A DNA stretch of 64,000 bases from Desulfosporosinus acidiphilus SJ4 (GCF_000255115.2 NC_018068.1:1645977-1709976), one strand, 5' to 3'. Positions 18,708 to 28,702 are shown, counted from the stretch's first letter. Notes: generated by a model from the letters alone, not told the origin. Numbers and translations are program-made.

Positions 18708-19250
18708 GTGCAAACACCTAAAATTTGGAAACGGATGAGGTGTGCCCTCTTGGAGCATAGAGATGTAATACGGTGTTCATCATGCGGAGGTAAGTGCCGC
18801 CGGCTCTATATAAAAATAAGTGAAGGAGGGCAGTTGCCAGACTATATTCATTATGGCAATGATAATATTTTAGATCAAACTCAGAACTTTGAGTATTATT
18901 TCAGACATAGCATCTGGTACATACAAAAAGATAAATTTGGCGTAAAACCTCTCTTTGATGTACTTGAGGCGTATACTGCTTGGATCGATTCCTACATCTA
19001 TGATGATTCTTCTGTCAGAAAACTGAAAGCCTTGAGATTTCTTAGAGGTATGGATAAACGAGGCCTTAATATAGGTTATTGCGCCTATTGGACTAAGGAA
19101 AGAGGCTGTATTATTGAATGGGAAAAACGACCTGTCAATTGTAAAGAACATAGGTGCCGGGAATGGTTAGAAGAAGAGGAGGCAAAGCACACCAATTCAA
19201 AAACAATTTGCCTTGGTGTGCTCAATAATCAGCTTGAGGTCTGCAATTAA
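18708..19250 (+). CDS. YkgJ-like cysteine-cluster protein
   Basis: A 180-residue protein starting from GTG. The N-terminal CSSCGGKCR and the C-terminal YCAYWTKERGC...RPVNCKEHRC follow the CxxCxxxC...GCxxxxxRPxxCxxxxC pattern of YkgJ/UPF0153 proteins, which bind Zn or an Fe-S cluster. Between them lies an unassigned ~100-residue helical insert (HYGNDNILDQTQNF). The start is weakly supported; an in-frame ATG lies at 18735. Function unknown. Confidence 0.6.
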   Translation: MQTPKIWKRMRCALLEHRDVIRCSSCGGKCRRLYIKISEGGQLPDYIHYGNDNILDQTQNFEYYFRHSIWYIQKDKFGVKPLFDVLEAYTAWIDSYIYDDSSVRKLKALRFLRGMDKRGLNIGYCAYWTKERGCIIEWEKRPVNCKEHRCREWLEEEEAKHTNSKTICLGVLNNQLEVCN

Positions 19251-19275
19251 ATAAGGTTGGATCTAACGAAAGGAA

Positions 19276-20517
19276 TTATTTTAGAGAACCTAAAGTATTA
19301 GCAATCTCGGAATAAAAGTCATTGATATTGGTAAATCCCAAAGAATCGCTTGTATCAATGCCGATCATATCTGCATGATCCCAACCGGATTTTTCCCCCA
19401 TGTAATTCCATTTGCCGATTTGCGAAGTTCCATTATAGTTTACGATAATGTCAGAAGAGCCTAGAGTGGGGCCAGCCATAGAGTTTGTGTTAACGACCCC
19501 GTCATTTTTCCACCATCTGCTGTCTATCACCACATGTCCAGGATCGTTTCGAGTGTAGGAGCCCATAAAAATCGCATAGGGCTGAAAGAGCGGCAGCATC
19601 GTTACATCAGGTAACTGATATCCGGTAAGCAATTCTTCCCATGTGGCATCATTAGCCCAAGAAAAGTAATAGACATCGGGCTGTGCCTTGACCCAAGAAT
19701 TCAGTTCCTTCGCACCGTCCGGACATAGGTCCCAAGCACTGATGTCATGGGTATTGCACCAGATCTGACTGTTCCATACTCTGTTGGAGTAACTTGAAAA
19801 GGATTCGCCTGATTCACGTTTTACCCCCCATTGATCTAATTTAAAATCATAGAGAGGTTCATTGGCTATCCCTGCTGCCGCGGCGGCGAAGGCTATAAGC
19901 TGCTGGGCATAGGGGACAAGGTTCGTAACCCCAATTGCCAGGGAAGTACCATTGTTGGGTGTTGCTATGGTGGTTACACTTTTAACCCAATGGCTGTCTC
20001 CTGCAAATAGGGGGGAAAGAACTGTACCGGGATGAGAATTAGCGTATGCTTGCTCTTCAGAACTTCCTTGTTCCAGTAATTGAGTAAGCAAACGACTGGT
20101 TTGGCCACCCATGCTGTGCCCGACTAGGTGAACCTTGTTTGTATTGCTCCATTGAGGATAATACCCGGAACCAAAATCAGCCCCGAATCGGGCATGACCA
20201 TATTTAGCTGCATGAGCGGCGCCATAATCCACCACGCCGCCTTTCAGCATGGCATATAATTCGCAGGCCCTATCCCAGTTACTGGAAAATGGCCCGACAC
20301 CGGCCGTAAACGTTTGATAGCCACTCTTAGTTAAGTTTGCTTGGATATCGCTGACACCGCCGAAATACTTAAATCCTAGAAGTTCACTGCGATCCCATCC
20401 TCCAAAGCCTACGACCAGTACAATAGGATAAGCATTTTGTCTTTCTGAAGCAAATGCGGGAGTGGCAAGAGTAAGTAACAAGATAACCAGGGTGAGAAAA
20501 GATACCAGGCGTTTCAT
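19276..20517 (-). CDS. secreted lipase, family I.5 type
   Basis: A 413-residue exported esterase. Signal peptide 1-23 (MKRLVSFLTLVILLL...AFA). The alpha/beta hydrolase opens PIVLVVGFGGW with the oxyanion loop; nucleophile S135 is in VGHSMGGQ; the acid/zinc region is seen in RWWKNDGVVNTNSM; and the catalytic His is in GWDHADMIGID. The WDRACELYAMLKGG and HARFGADFGSGYYP segments are characteristic of Geobacillus/Staphylococcus family I.5 triacylglycerol lipases, which bind structural Zn and Ca. Monocistronic. Confidence 0.9.
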   Translation of the reverse strand: MKRLVSFLTLVILLLTLATPAFASERQNAYPIVLVVGFGGWDRSELLGFKYFGGVSDIQANLTKSGYQTFTAGVGPFSSNWDRACELYAMLKGGVVDYGAAHAAKYGHARFGADFGSGYYPQWSNTNKVHLVGHSMGGQTSRLLTQLLEQGSSEEQAYANSHPGTVLSPLFAGDSHWVKSVTTIATPNNGTSLAIGVTNLVPYAQQLIAFAAAAAGIANEPLYDFKLDQWGVKRESGESFSSYSNRVWNSQIWCNTHDISAWDLCPDGAKELNSWVKAQPDVYYFSWANDATWEELLTGYQLPDVTMLPLFQPYAIFMGSYTRNDPGHVVIDSRWWKNDGVVNTNSMAGPTLGSSDIIVNYNGTSQIGKWNYMGEKSGWDHADMIGIDTSDSLGFTNINDFYSEIANTLGSLK

Positions 20518-20723
20518 GTCATTCCCTCCTACTATAATTTAGAATATTATGAATAATTAATAAATTATACTTTTCTAATTCATCTTCTATGCCTATTTGT
20601 CCTAAGGAACTAAAGTTTGGCCTAATCTTTTATCCTTTTACTTTCTAGAAGAAAGACTATATATATTTGGCCAATATGAGTCATCAGAGCTTAAGAGCGA
20701 AATACAATTAGTTAAAACTGAAC

Positions 20724-22640
20724 ATGCTATCCAACAAGACTAGATGGGGGTTGCAAGGTTTGGAAAAGCTAAATTTGGAGAGCTCAGATATAATACAGAA
20801 AAATATCGAAATTATAGGTTCGCTGTTCCCTAATGTCATCACTGAAAGACGGGATAAAGCTGGAAATATCACGAAGGGAATAAATTTCAAATTACTGAAG
20901 CAAGAACTTTCTGGGGATGTCATTGATGGAGAAGAATGTTATGAATTCACCTGGGTTGGTAAAAAAGCGGCCATAGTGGAGGCCAATAAGCCTATTCGGA
21001 AGACCCTCCGGCCATGTTTTGAGGAAAGCAAGAGCTGGAAAACAACGGGGAACTTATACATTGAAGGCGATAATCTTGAAGTCTTAAAGCTGATGCAGGC
21101 AGGCTACTTGAATAGCATTCAAGTTATTTATATCGATCCTCCCTACAATACGGGAAAGGATTTTATTTACAAAGATAGCTTTAAGATGGATAGAAATAAA
21201 TATGAAGAACAAATGGGCCTGTATGATGAAAAAGGCTGCAGATTATTTCAGAATACTGTAACCAATGGAAGATTTCATAGCGATTGGTGCAGTATGATCT
21301 ACCCGCGCCTGCGCCTGGCACACCGACTGTTAAAAGAAGACGGTGTCATGTTCATCAGCATTAGTGATCTTGAAGTTGATAACCTAAAAAAGATTGGCAA
21401 TGAGGTTTTTGGAGAAGAAAACTTTTTGGCAGATATCATTTGGCAATCTACGAAATCTGTGACGAATACGGCCATCATTTCTGTTTCGCATACCCATAAT
21501 CTGGTTTACTTTAAATCCATGGACTATTATGTTAAACACCGGGAAAAGTTTCGATTGGCAGTAGAGGGGGAAGGCTTCGCCAATCCTGACAATGATCCTC
21601 GCGGTAAGTGGAAAGCAGATCCTTTTCAAGTGGGTGGCTGGAGACCTAACCAACAATATGAGATTGTAAATCCCAAGACCGGTGTTGTTTACAAACCCAA
21701 TGCTAATTGCAGCTGGAAAAATGACTATCATAAATTTCAGGAATTACTCAAAGATCAGAGAATTGTTTTTGGTAAAACCGGCGAAGGAGCTCCCCAGCGC
21801 AAGAGATTTATTTGGGAAGCGGAAGAGAGAGGGAAAGTCGCGAAAACTATCTGGAATGATATAGAGACGACAACAAACGGAACACAGTTAATCAAAAAGA
21901 TCTTTGCCGGGTTAAGTATCTTTGATAATCCAAAACCTGTTGAATTAATAAAACGCTTCCTGAAATTAGCGACAAATCCCCAGGAAAATTGTATGATACT
22001 TGACTTTTTTTCCGGTTCAGCAACAACGGCTCAGGCAGTCATGGAGTTAAATGCTGAAGATCAAGGTAACCGCAAATTTATAATGGTGCAGTTGCAGGAA
22101 CCCTGTAATAAAGAGAGTGAAGCATTTAAAGTTGGATATAAGAATATCTGTGAAATTGGCAAAGAACGAATACACCGGGCTGGAGAAATGATAGTAAGTG
22201 AGTACAATGACAAAGAAACTATTAATACCCTGGATATAGGTTTTAGAGTCTTCAAGCTAGACAGCACGAATATGAAAGACGTCTACTATGCAGCCAGTGA
22301 CTATCATCAAGCAATGCTCGAGGGATTAGAATCGAATATTAAAGATGACCGAACGGATCTGGATCTTCTTTACAGCATCATTCTTGATTGGGGCTTGCCC
22401 TTAACCCTGAATCATAACGTTGAAACGATCGCCGGAAAGGCAGTCCATATGGTTGAAAAGGATTTGCTTGCAGCTTGTTTCGCAGACAAAATTTCCGAAA
22501 CGGTTATTCGCGAAATCGCCCAGCGGAAACCACGGTTGGCTGTTTTTAGAGACAGCAGTTTTACCGGCAGCGCGGATAAAATCAATCTTGAAGCAATCTT
22601 CAAATTTTTGGCGCCGAATACGTCAGTTAAAGTTATTTAG
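20724..22640 (+). CDS. type III DNA methyltransferase (Mod), beta class
   Basis: A 638-residue DNA adenine methyltransferase. The catalytic motif DPPYNTGKDF lies at 138-147 and the AdoMet-binding FFSGSATTAQAV at about 427-438; this IV-then-I order is the beta class of type III Mod proteins. A variable target-recognition region (about 220-380) lies between. It modifies and, with Res, recognises the site. The ribosome site is poor. Res follows 12 bp downstream, so one operon. Repeats that could drive phase variation were not seen. Confidence 0.92.
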   Translation: MLSNKTRWGLQGLEKLNLESSDIIQKNIEIIGSLFPNVITERRDKAGNITKGINFKLLKQELSGDVIDGEECYEFTWVGKKAAIVEANKPIRKTLRPCFEESKSWKTTGNLYIEGDNLEVLKLMQAGYLNSIQVIYIDPPYNTGKDFIYKDSFKMDRNKYEEQMGLYDEKGCRLFQNTVTNGRFHSDWCSMIYPRLRLAHRLLKEDGVMFISISDLEVDNLKKIGNEVFGEENFLADIIWQSTKSVTNTAIISVSHTHNLVYFKSMDYYVKHREKFRLAVEGEGFANPDNDPRGKWKADPFQVGGWRPNQQYEIVNPKTGVVYKPNANCSWKNDYHKFQELLKDQRIVFGKTGEGAPQRKRFIWEAEERGKVAKTIWNDIETTTNGTQLIKKIFAGLSIFDNPKPVELIKRFLKLATNPQENCMILDFFSGSATTAQAVMELNAEDQGNRKFIMVQLQEPCNKESEAFKVGYKNICEIGKERIHRAGEMIVSEYNDKETINTLDIGFRVFKLDSTNMKDVYYAASDYHQAMLEGLESNIKDDRTDLDLLYSIILDWGLPLTLNHNVETIAGKAVHMVEKDLLAACFADKISETVIREIAQRKPRLAVFRDSSFTGSADKINLEAIFKFLAPNTSVKVI

Positions 22641-22652
22641 GAGGGGTATTTT

Positions 22653-25025
22653 TTGAAGCTTAAATTTAAGCAGCAAAAATTCCAAGCTGATGCGGCGGAT
22701 GCAGTTTGTGATATTTTTTCCGGTCAGCCAAATATTGCTTTTGCCTATAGATCTGATAAAGAAATGATGGCTGCTTATGAACAGGCAACAATCATCGCTA
22801 ACTCTGGCTTTGAGGGATATTGCAACCAGAGGGTTTTGCTTTCAGATGAAGTGATAAAGGCTAATCTTCATAAAATACAAAGGAAAAACCAGATTAAACT
22901 ATCGCCCAAAATAGAAGGCAGATATAACTTAACCGTTGAAATGGAAACCGGGGTAGGAAAAACTTACACGTATATCAAGACAATGTTTGAACTCCATAAG
23001 CGTTACGGTTGGAGCAAGTTTATTATTGTTGTCCCTTCTGTGGCTATTCGGGAAGGTGTCTATAAAACCTTTGAGATGACCAAAGATCATTTCGCAGAAG
23101 AGTACGGTACAAAAATTCATTACTTCATCTACGATTCCAAGGGCTTAAGCAAAATCGCTCGGTTTGCCTCGGATTGCGGAATCCATGTCATGATTATTAA
23201 CTCGCATGCCTTTAATTCTCGGGGGAAGGACGTCAGACGTATTCATATTAAACAAGATAGTTTTTGTTCCCGCAGGCCCATTGACGTTATTGCCGCAACT
23301 AATCCGATCCTCATTATCGATGAACCTCAATCAGTTGAGGGACCTGCAACGAAAGAGAGGCTTAAAGAATTCAGGCCCTTATTGATCTTGCGTTATTCGG
23401 CAACGCATAAAACAGACTCCCTTTATAATTTAGTCTACAGGCTTGATGCTCTGGAGGCCTATCATAAGCGGCTGGTCAAAAAAATAGCGGTTAAGGGGAT
23501 TTCAGTCACAGGGACAACAGCTTCTGAAAGCTATATATTTCTTGAGAAAATTAACCTGTTTGGTGATCGCTCTCCGACAGCCATCCTAGAGTTTGAAATA
23601 AAGACCCGCAGAGGTGTAAAAAAGGCATCCCGAGTGATTGGAGAAGGCTACAATCTATATGTCCATTCGGGAGGGTTGGAAGAGTATAGGGGATATATAG
23701 TTTCGAAAATTAATGGTCTGAGAAAGACCGTAGAATTTTCGAACGGTGTAATGATTGCGGTTGGCGAGGTTATGGGTTCAGTAAATGAAGAACACCTCCG
23801 CCGGATTCAGATAAGAGAAACGATCCAATCACATTTTGAGCGGGAGTCTCAATTGTTTAATAAAGGTATTAAAGTTTTGTCACTATTTTTCATTGATGAG
23901 GTGGCGAACTATAAGAAATATGATGAGAATGGGAGAGCAATCCATGGAGAATATGCCGAGATTTTTGAAGAAGAGTACCAAGCTGTATTAAAGAAAAGTC
24001 AACAGGTCTTCTATGAACAGGACTATTTAACTTATTTAATGAGAATAACGGCTGAGGAGACTCATGCGGGTTATTTTTCCGTGGATAAAAAAAATAATCG
24101 CATAATCGAGAGCAAAACCAGGGATAAGAATGAGTTTATCTCTGATGATGAGGATGCTTATCATTTGATTATGAAAGACAAAGAAAGGCTCTTAGATCTC
24201 AACGAGCCGGTACGTTTTATTTTTTCTCACTCAGCTCTTCGAGAAGGATGGGATAACCCCAATGTCTTCCAGATATGTACCCTCAAACAGAGCAGTTCAG
24301 ACATTAGAAAACGCCAGGAGGTTGGACGAGGACTCCGTTTATGTGTCAATCAAAAGGGCGAAAGAATGGACATTCATGAGTTAGGCGAAGATGTCCATGA
24401 AGTTAATGTCTTAACGGTCATTGCTAATGAGAGCTATGACAGCTTTGTTCAGGATCTTCAGGCAGAGATTAGGGAGACCGCGGCAGACCTGCCAGCTTAC
24501 CCCCCTCAAGTCATGGTGCCCGAGGATGCGCGCAGCCGCTATCCCGGCTTAACACATCCAACACTTCATAAGCAAATAATTGAAATGAAGACGTTTGAAA
24601 CTCTAAAGAGTAACCTAGAGGTCAAGTCTGCCTATTTGGTTGATTTTCCTGACGATGAATTTGTTGGCAAGTTAATCCGGAGTTTAGATAAGTCTCTAAA
24701 AGTGCCTCAAATCTGCTTTCAAATCGAACACGCTGAAATAGATTATCTCGAATCTAAAGAAACTCTGCAAAGTGGAGAGGTCTTAAGAAAGACAGCGGGC
24801 GGAACAGGTAAGATCGACTTGGCGATTAATAAAAAAGTCAGGTATGATTTGATAGGAAAAATCGTTGAGTCAACAGGTCTGACGAGAAATGCCGTAAGCC
24901 TTATTTTACAGGGCATTAAAAAGGAAACCTTCGATCAGTTCCAGACGAACCCTGAGGAATTTATCATTGAAGCATCTGCTCTAATTAACCGGCAAAAAGC
25001 TAAGATGATGATTGAACATAGGTAA
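22653..25025 (+). CDS. type III restriction Res subunit, lacking the C-terminal nuclease domain
   Basis: A 790-residue SF2 helicase-like subunit from a TTG start with GGAGGGG upstream. Walker A is METGVGKT (97-104), motif II DEPQ (223-226), motif VI EVGRGLRL (about 556). Typical Res proteins are about 900-1000 residues; homologues continue after the ...INRQKAKMMIEH segment with a PD-(D/E)xK endonuclease domain ending in an ExK motif. Here translation stops right after IEHR and a nitrilase gene begins 17 bp later. It should translocate/unwind but not cut. Inference: restriction-dead. Confidence 0.88.
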   Translation: MKLKFKQQKFQADAADAVCDIFSGQPNIAFAYRSDKEMMAAYEQATIIANSGFEGYCNQRVLLSDEVIKANLHKIQRKNQIKLSPKIEGRYNLTVEMETGVGKTYTYIKTMFELHKRYGWSKFIIVVPSVAIREGVYKTFEMTKDHFAEEYGTKIHYFIYDSKGLSKIARFASDCGIHVMIINSHAFNSRGKDVRRIHIKQDSFCSRRPIDVIAATNPILIIDEPQSVEGPATKERLKEFRPLLILRYSATHKTDSLYNLVYRLDALEAYHKRLVKKIAVKGISVTGTTASESYIFLEKINLFGDRSPTAILEFEIKTRRGVKKASRVIGEGYNLYVHSGGLEEYRGYIVSKINGLRKTVEFSNGVMIAVGEVMGSVNEEHLRRIQIRETIQSHFERESQLFNKGIKVLSLFFIDEVANYKKYDENGRAIHGEYAEIFEEEYQAVLKKSQQVFYEQDYLTYLMRITAEETHAGYFSVDKKNNRIIESKTRDKNEFISDDEDAYHLIMKDKERLLDLNEPVRFIFSHSALREGWDNPNVFQICTLKQSSSDIRKRQEVGRGLRLCVNQKGERMDIHELGEDVHEVNVLTVIANESYDSFVQDLQAEIRETAADLPAYPPQVMVPEDARSRYPGLTHPTLHKQIIEMKTFETLKSNLEVKSAYLVDFPDDEFVGKLIRSLDKSLKVPQICFQIEHAEIDYLESKETLQSGEVLRKTAGGTGKIDLAINKKVRYDLIGKIVESTGLTRNAVSLILQGIKKETFDQFQTNPEEFIIEASALINRQKAKMMIEHR

Positions 25026-25042
25026 GAAGGAGTGGGTCCCCA

Positions 25043-25882
25043 ATGTCAATGGCGAAACTAAAAGTGGCACAACTGCAGACGAAAGTGTATGCAGAAAAAA
25101 AGCAAACTATCGAAATGCTGTCTTCATACCTGGAAACACTGAGTCCCGAAAATGTCGATCTCATTACCCTGCCCGAAATGTTTGCCTGTCCGTATCAAAC
25201 CTCCAACTTTCCCATTTATGCTGAACGGGAGGGCGATGGGTTGTGGCAGACTTGTTCAGAACTCGCAAAGCAGCACCGGGTATATTTGTCTGCCGGTTCT
25301 ATGCCCGAAGTGGACGAGGCGGGTAAAGTTTTCAATACTGCCTACGTCTTTGATCGTGAGGGAAAGCAAATTGCTAAGCATCGGAAAGCCCATCTCTTTG
25401 ATATTAACATTCAAGACGGACAGCATTTTAAGGAGTCAGATACACTTGCTTCCGGCAATCACGTGACAGTATTTGATACTGAGTTTTGTAAAATGGGTAT
25501 CTGCATTTGCTATGATTTCCGATTTCCTGAGATAGCCAGGCTGATGGTCACAAAAGGAGCTAAGATCATCCTCGTACCAGCTGCTTTCAATATGACCACC
25601 GGTCCTGCTCATTGGGAGCTCATGTTCCGTTCAAGGGCGGTGGATAATCAAGCGTATACCTTGGGTACAGCACCCGCCCGAGATTCGTCATCAGAATATA
25701 TTTCCTGGGGACACAGCATTGCAGTGGGCCCCTGGGGCAATGTGATCGGAGAATTGGAGGAGGGAGAGGGGTATATGATCCATGAACTGGATTTAGATGT
25801 CGTGGATCAAGTTCGAGCCCAGCTGCCCCTTTTGCACCATCGGAGAACAGATATGTATGTGTTGGAGGAAGTTAGGAAATAA
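25043..25882 (+). CDS. nitrilase-superfamily carbon-nitrogen hydrolase (omega-amidase-like)
   Basis: A 279-residue enzyme with the Glu-Lys-Cys triad: LITLPEMFACPY (Glu), KHRKAHLFDI (Lys) and GICICYDFRFPE (Cys). The DIN...F.E spacing and RFPE motif resemble Nit2/omega-amidases that hydrolyse alpha-ketoglutaramate or similar amides. AAGGAG lies ten bases upstream. It directly follows the truncated res gene; the junction looks like a deletion endpoint rather than a functional operon. Confidence 0.88.
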   Translation: MSMAKLKVAQLQTKVYAEKKQTIEMLSSYLETLSPENVDLITLPEMFACPYQTSNFPIYAEREGDGLWQTCSELAKQHRVYLSAGSMPEVDEAGKVFNTAYVFDREGKQIAKHRKAHLFDINIQDGQHFKESDTLASGNHVTVFDTEFCKMGICICYDFRFPEIARLMVTKGAKIILVPAAFNMTTGPAHWELMFRSRAVDNQAYTLGTAPARDSSSEYISWGHSIAVGPWGNVIGELEEGEGYMIHELDLDVVDQVRAQLPLLHHRRTDMYVLEEVRK

Positions 25883-26185
25883 GTTGGGTAATATGTTGAC
25901 TATTGAAATGAATCGTTAATCGATTGTTACTTTATTGTTTTTTACGTCAATTCGCTTCTGTGAGATTAAATTCGGTCGCGGCGGGCCAGCTCCGTGTGCC
26001 CATCGCAGCAAGTTTCTCGATTTGCAACGGTGTTTGGACTATTAATTAGTTCAAATTGATGCTTGTAGGAGCTATTCAGTGATTCTACAGAAAAGTTTAA
26101 GCGCAATTCTCCGTAAGTGGTAATAAAATAATTTTTACTGTGAACAAAGGAATTGTATTTTAGCTACAAAAAGCTTAAGCAAATA

Positions 26186-26214
26186 TTGACACCCCCTGAA
26201 TAAGGGGGTATATT
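26186..26214 (+). promoter_or_regulatory. consensus promoter with embedded CCCCC/GGGGG palindrome
   Basis: TTGACA (26186-26191), a 17-bp spacer and TATATT (26209-26214). The whole spacer is the palindrome CCCCC-TGAATAA-GGGGG, an operator-like site where a bound repressor would cover the promoter. The G/C tract plus flanking TATA resembles sites of the CsoR family or other metal sensors. It drives the dead CDF exporter and possibly the MFS at 26519. The rest of 25883-26185 shows no gene. Confidence 0.6.
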
Positions 26215-26266
26215 TTATATATACACATTTATATATTTGAATATGTTGTTGGAAGGTGGTGTTAAC

Positions 26267-26503
26267 ATGTAAATTATCACAGAGTCTTTAAGGCTTTATC
26301 TCACCTTTGCATCATTTACATTCCTGGATGATGACGAAAAAATGAGATGTTTCGAGGCGCACGTCGATATGGAAGATATGTTTCTGTCGGATATTGAAAA
26401 GATTTCAATAAAATTGAGCATTTTCTTAAGGAGCATCATGGTATAAGCCATGCTCCAGGCGGAAGTTGATAAATGCTGTAATAAGAATATTTTTATGAGA
26501 TAG
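26267..26503 (+). pseudogene. remnant of a cation diffusion facilitator (CDF) metal exporter
   Basis: After a good ribosome site (GGAAGGTGG) an ATG is followed at once by TAA; the same frame then reads LDDDEKMRCF, EAHVDMEDMFLSD and IEKISIK, the cytoplasmic C-terminal domain of CDF transporters. Two frameshifts later the frames give IEHFLKEHHGISHA and LQAEVDKCCNKNIFMR, its last strand and Cys tail. All six membrane helices are missing. An internally deleted, frameshifted Zn/Cd/Co-type exporter. Confidence 0.75.
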
Positions 26504-26518
26504 AAAGATGGTGGCTTT

Positions 26519-27913
26519 ATGAGTATACAAACTAAAACAAAGTCTAAATTTATTTTGTATACCATTATGATCGGTGCTTTTATGTCTATGTTTGACAGTG
26601 GTGTTGTTAATGTAGGATTGCCTGTCATGGCCAAGCAGTTCGGGGTAACTATGAATTCAGTGCAATGGGTTACTTCAATTTATCTTCTTATCATGTCTGC
26701 ACTATTACCCATATTAGGGACGATAGCTGATCATTTTGGTAGAAGAAAGATTTATAATCTGGGTTTTTTTGTAATTTCTATATTTACGTTGTTTTGTGGG
26801 TTTTCAATGAATCTGCCAATGCTGATAATCATGAGGTCTTTGCAAGCTGTAGGTGGAGCAATGGTTATGGCTAACGGTATGGCTATTGTTACTGAAAATT
26901 ATCCCCCAACCGAACGAGGCAAGAACATTGGAGTTTTAGCCATGACAATGGCTATTGGCAGTATTGCAGGGCCTCCGTTGGGAGGACTAGCTATCGGGTT
27001 GTGGGGATGGCAGACGGTATTCTTTCTTACCTTTGTTGTATCAATTTCGGGTTTTGCAGCATCTTACTTTTCGATACCACGGGATAAAAAGACCGAGAAT
27101 AAGCATTTTGAATTTGACGCTTTAGGCTCAGTATTACTAGTAATTGCAATTATTACATTCATATACGGCTTTTCAAATCTTAATACCATGGGATTGAGAA
27201 ATCCGTTGATCTATGGAAGCGTTTTGGCATTTTTGATTACTAGCATATCCTTCATATTATATGAAAGAAAAGTATCGTATCCAGTGATAGATTTGAACTT
27301 ATTTAACAATTGGATCTTTACATCCTCAGTCATATCATCGTTAATCTCATTCATAACTATGTATTCTCCAACGGTACTGATACCTTTTTACTATCAAAGA
27401 GTTTTGGGGTTCAGTACTGAAAAATCCGGCCTGTATATGATGGCTTTTCCCATCGCTATGGCTGTCATATCACCCTTTAGTGGAGCGCTTTCTGATAAAA
27501 TCGGAGCAACAATTTTGACAGCGTCAGGGCTTTTAATAAATGGTGTTGCTTTGATTTTATTGGCGAATTCCACGTTGCACACGCCGGTATACTTGATCCT
27601 TGTATATTTAGCTTTGATGGGCCTCTCTCTGGGACTGTTCCAATCACCAAACAATAGCTGTATTATGGGGAACGTACCCAAAACCAAACTTGGAGCAGCT
27701 AATGGCATTACACAGCTTGTAAAAAATCTTGGAATGGTTATAGGTATAGCGTTTTCGGTTTCTTTATTTTCAGTTTTTTTCGGTAAAACGGCGAATAATT
27801 ATGGCGCTAATTTTTTAGAAAGCACCCAGAAGGTTTATTATATAGCGGCAGTACTGAGCTTTATAGGTGCTCTTATTTCAGGCATTAGAAACAAAAATCA
27901 AAAGGAGGAATAA
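26519..27913 (+). CDS. DHA2-family MFS multidrug exporter (14 TM)
   Basis: A 464-residue EmrB/QacA-type proton antiporter. Motif A-like region GTIADHFGRRKIYN, the D1 motif MFDSGVVNVGLPVMAKQFG in the first helix, and motif C around AMTMAIGSIAGPPLGG are visible; hydrophobicity supports 14 helices. The gene ends 4 bp before a DGC-domain protein, so they are translationally linked. Sits behind the metal-type promoter and CDF remnant; substrate unknown. Confidence 0.85.
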   Translation: MSIQTKTKSKFILYTIMIGAFMSMFDSGVVNVGLPVMAKQFGVTMNSVQWVTSIYLLIMSALLPILGTIADHFGRRKIYNLGFFVISIFTLFCGFSMNLPMLIIMRSLQAVGGAMVMANGMAIVTENYPPTERGKNIGVLAMTMAIGSIAGPPLGGLAIGLWGWQTVFFLTFVVSISGFAASYFSIPRDKKTENKHFEFDALGSVLLVIAIITFIYGFSNLNTMGLRNPLIYGSVLAFLITSISFILYERKVSYPVIDLNLFNNWIFTSSVISSLISFITMYSPTVLIPFYYQRVLGFSTEKSGLYMMAFPIAMAVISPFSGALSDKIGATILTASGLLINGVALILLANSTLHTPVYLILVYLALMGLSLGLFQSPNNSCIMGNVPKTKLGAANGITQLVKNLGMVIGIAFSVSLFSVFFGKTANNYGANFLESTQKVYYIAAVLSFIGALISGIRNKNQKEE

Positions 27914-27917
27914 AGAA

Positions 27918-28424
27918 ATGGACGAAAACAATAATTTGGTAAGCACGGAAACAACCGAGGAGCAAAATACAAATGGGGTAAAAAAGGAAAAAGAAAATTG
28001 GTATCTTCCCTACATGGATAAGAAGACAAAGGGTATTGAAGTCGAGGAAAGAAAAAGTCCGGTTGCTGTATTCTACTGCGCAGGTGCCTCTAATGTAGGC
28101 CAATCCACGATGCTTTCTTCAGTGAAGGCTGCAAATGAGGTTGGCTACGATAAGGCAGCTCTTCTCTGTCTAGCAAGTATTTCCGCCGGTCTCGCCAATA
28201 TTACCAACGGCGCTAAAAATGCTAAAGGAATTGTTGCCGTCGATGGATGCCCAATGAGTTGTGCTAAGAAAACTCTTGAGAAGGCTGGTTTTACCCCGGA
28301 GGAACATCTAATCGTTTCTAAGGACTTAGGTATTTCAAAGAACTTTGACCTAAATTCATCAACGGACTTAGGAAAAATTAAAGATGCTGTAGTAGAAAAG
28401 ATTAATAATATATATAATAAATAA
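27918..28424 (+). CDS. DGC-motif putative zinc-binding protein
   Basis: A 168-residue cytoplasmic protein. The start at 27918 is fixed by AAAGGAGG. After a charged 50-residue N-terminus it shows VAVFYCAGASNVGQ, a conserved Cys, and IVAVDGCPMSCAKKTLE, the DGC signature with three cysteines that gives the family its putative zinc-binding label. The family is frequent in anaerobes near redox and metal genes; biochemical role unknown. It is homologous to the smaller proteins at 29578 and 50848. Confidence 0.8.
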   Translation: MDENNNLVSTETTEEQNTNGVKKEKENWYLPYMDKKTKGIEVEERKSPVAVFYCAGASNVGQSTMLSSVKAANEVGYDKAALLCLASISAGLANITNGAKNAKGIVAVDGCPMSCAKKTLEKAGFTPEEHLIVSKDLGISKNFDLNSSTDLGKIKDAVVEKINNIYNK

Positions 28425-28600
28425 TCCTTAATGACACATTTTTACCAGAGAGAATTATTTCAAGTGAGTTCTTAAACCTAAACTAATGGTTATCTTAATG
28501 TGCATCATCGTTTTGTCAAATATGCTTACTAGGTATTTCTTGAATTTAATCATGTAGGACTTCGGGGTTTTGCTGGATAAAACGCAAAACCCATTTTAAT

Positions 28601-28702
28601 ATAGATCAAGGATTGGTTCGTCTCAGCCCTTCGCACTTCACATCAGAGCTGGAAATAGTAAAAGCAATGGAAGCAGTACGTAAAATAATAATAAGTTTAT
28701 AG
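28601..28702 (+). pseudogene. possible C-terminal remnant of a class V aminotransferase
   Basis: The 34-codon reading frame DQGLVRLSPSHFTSELEIV... to a stop resembles the C-terminal end of cysteine-desulfurase-like enzymes (VRxSxSHFNTxxEI). No start and no catalytic lysine remain. Nothing else is visible across 28425-28774. Confidence 0.4.
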
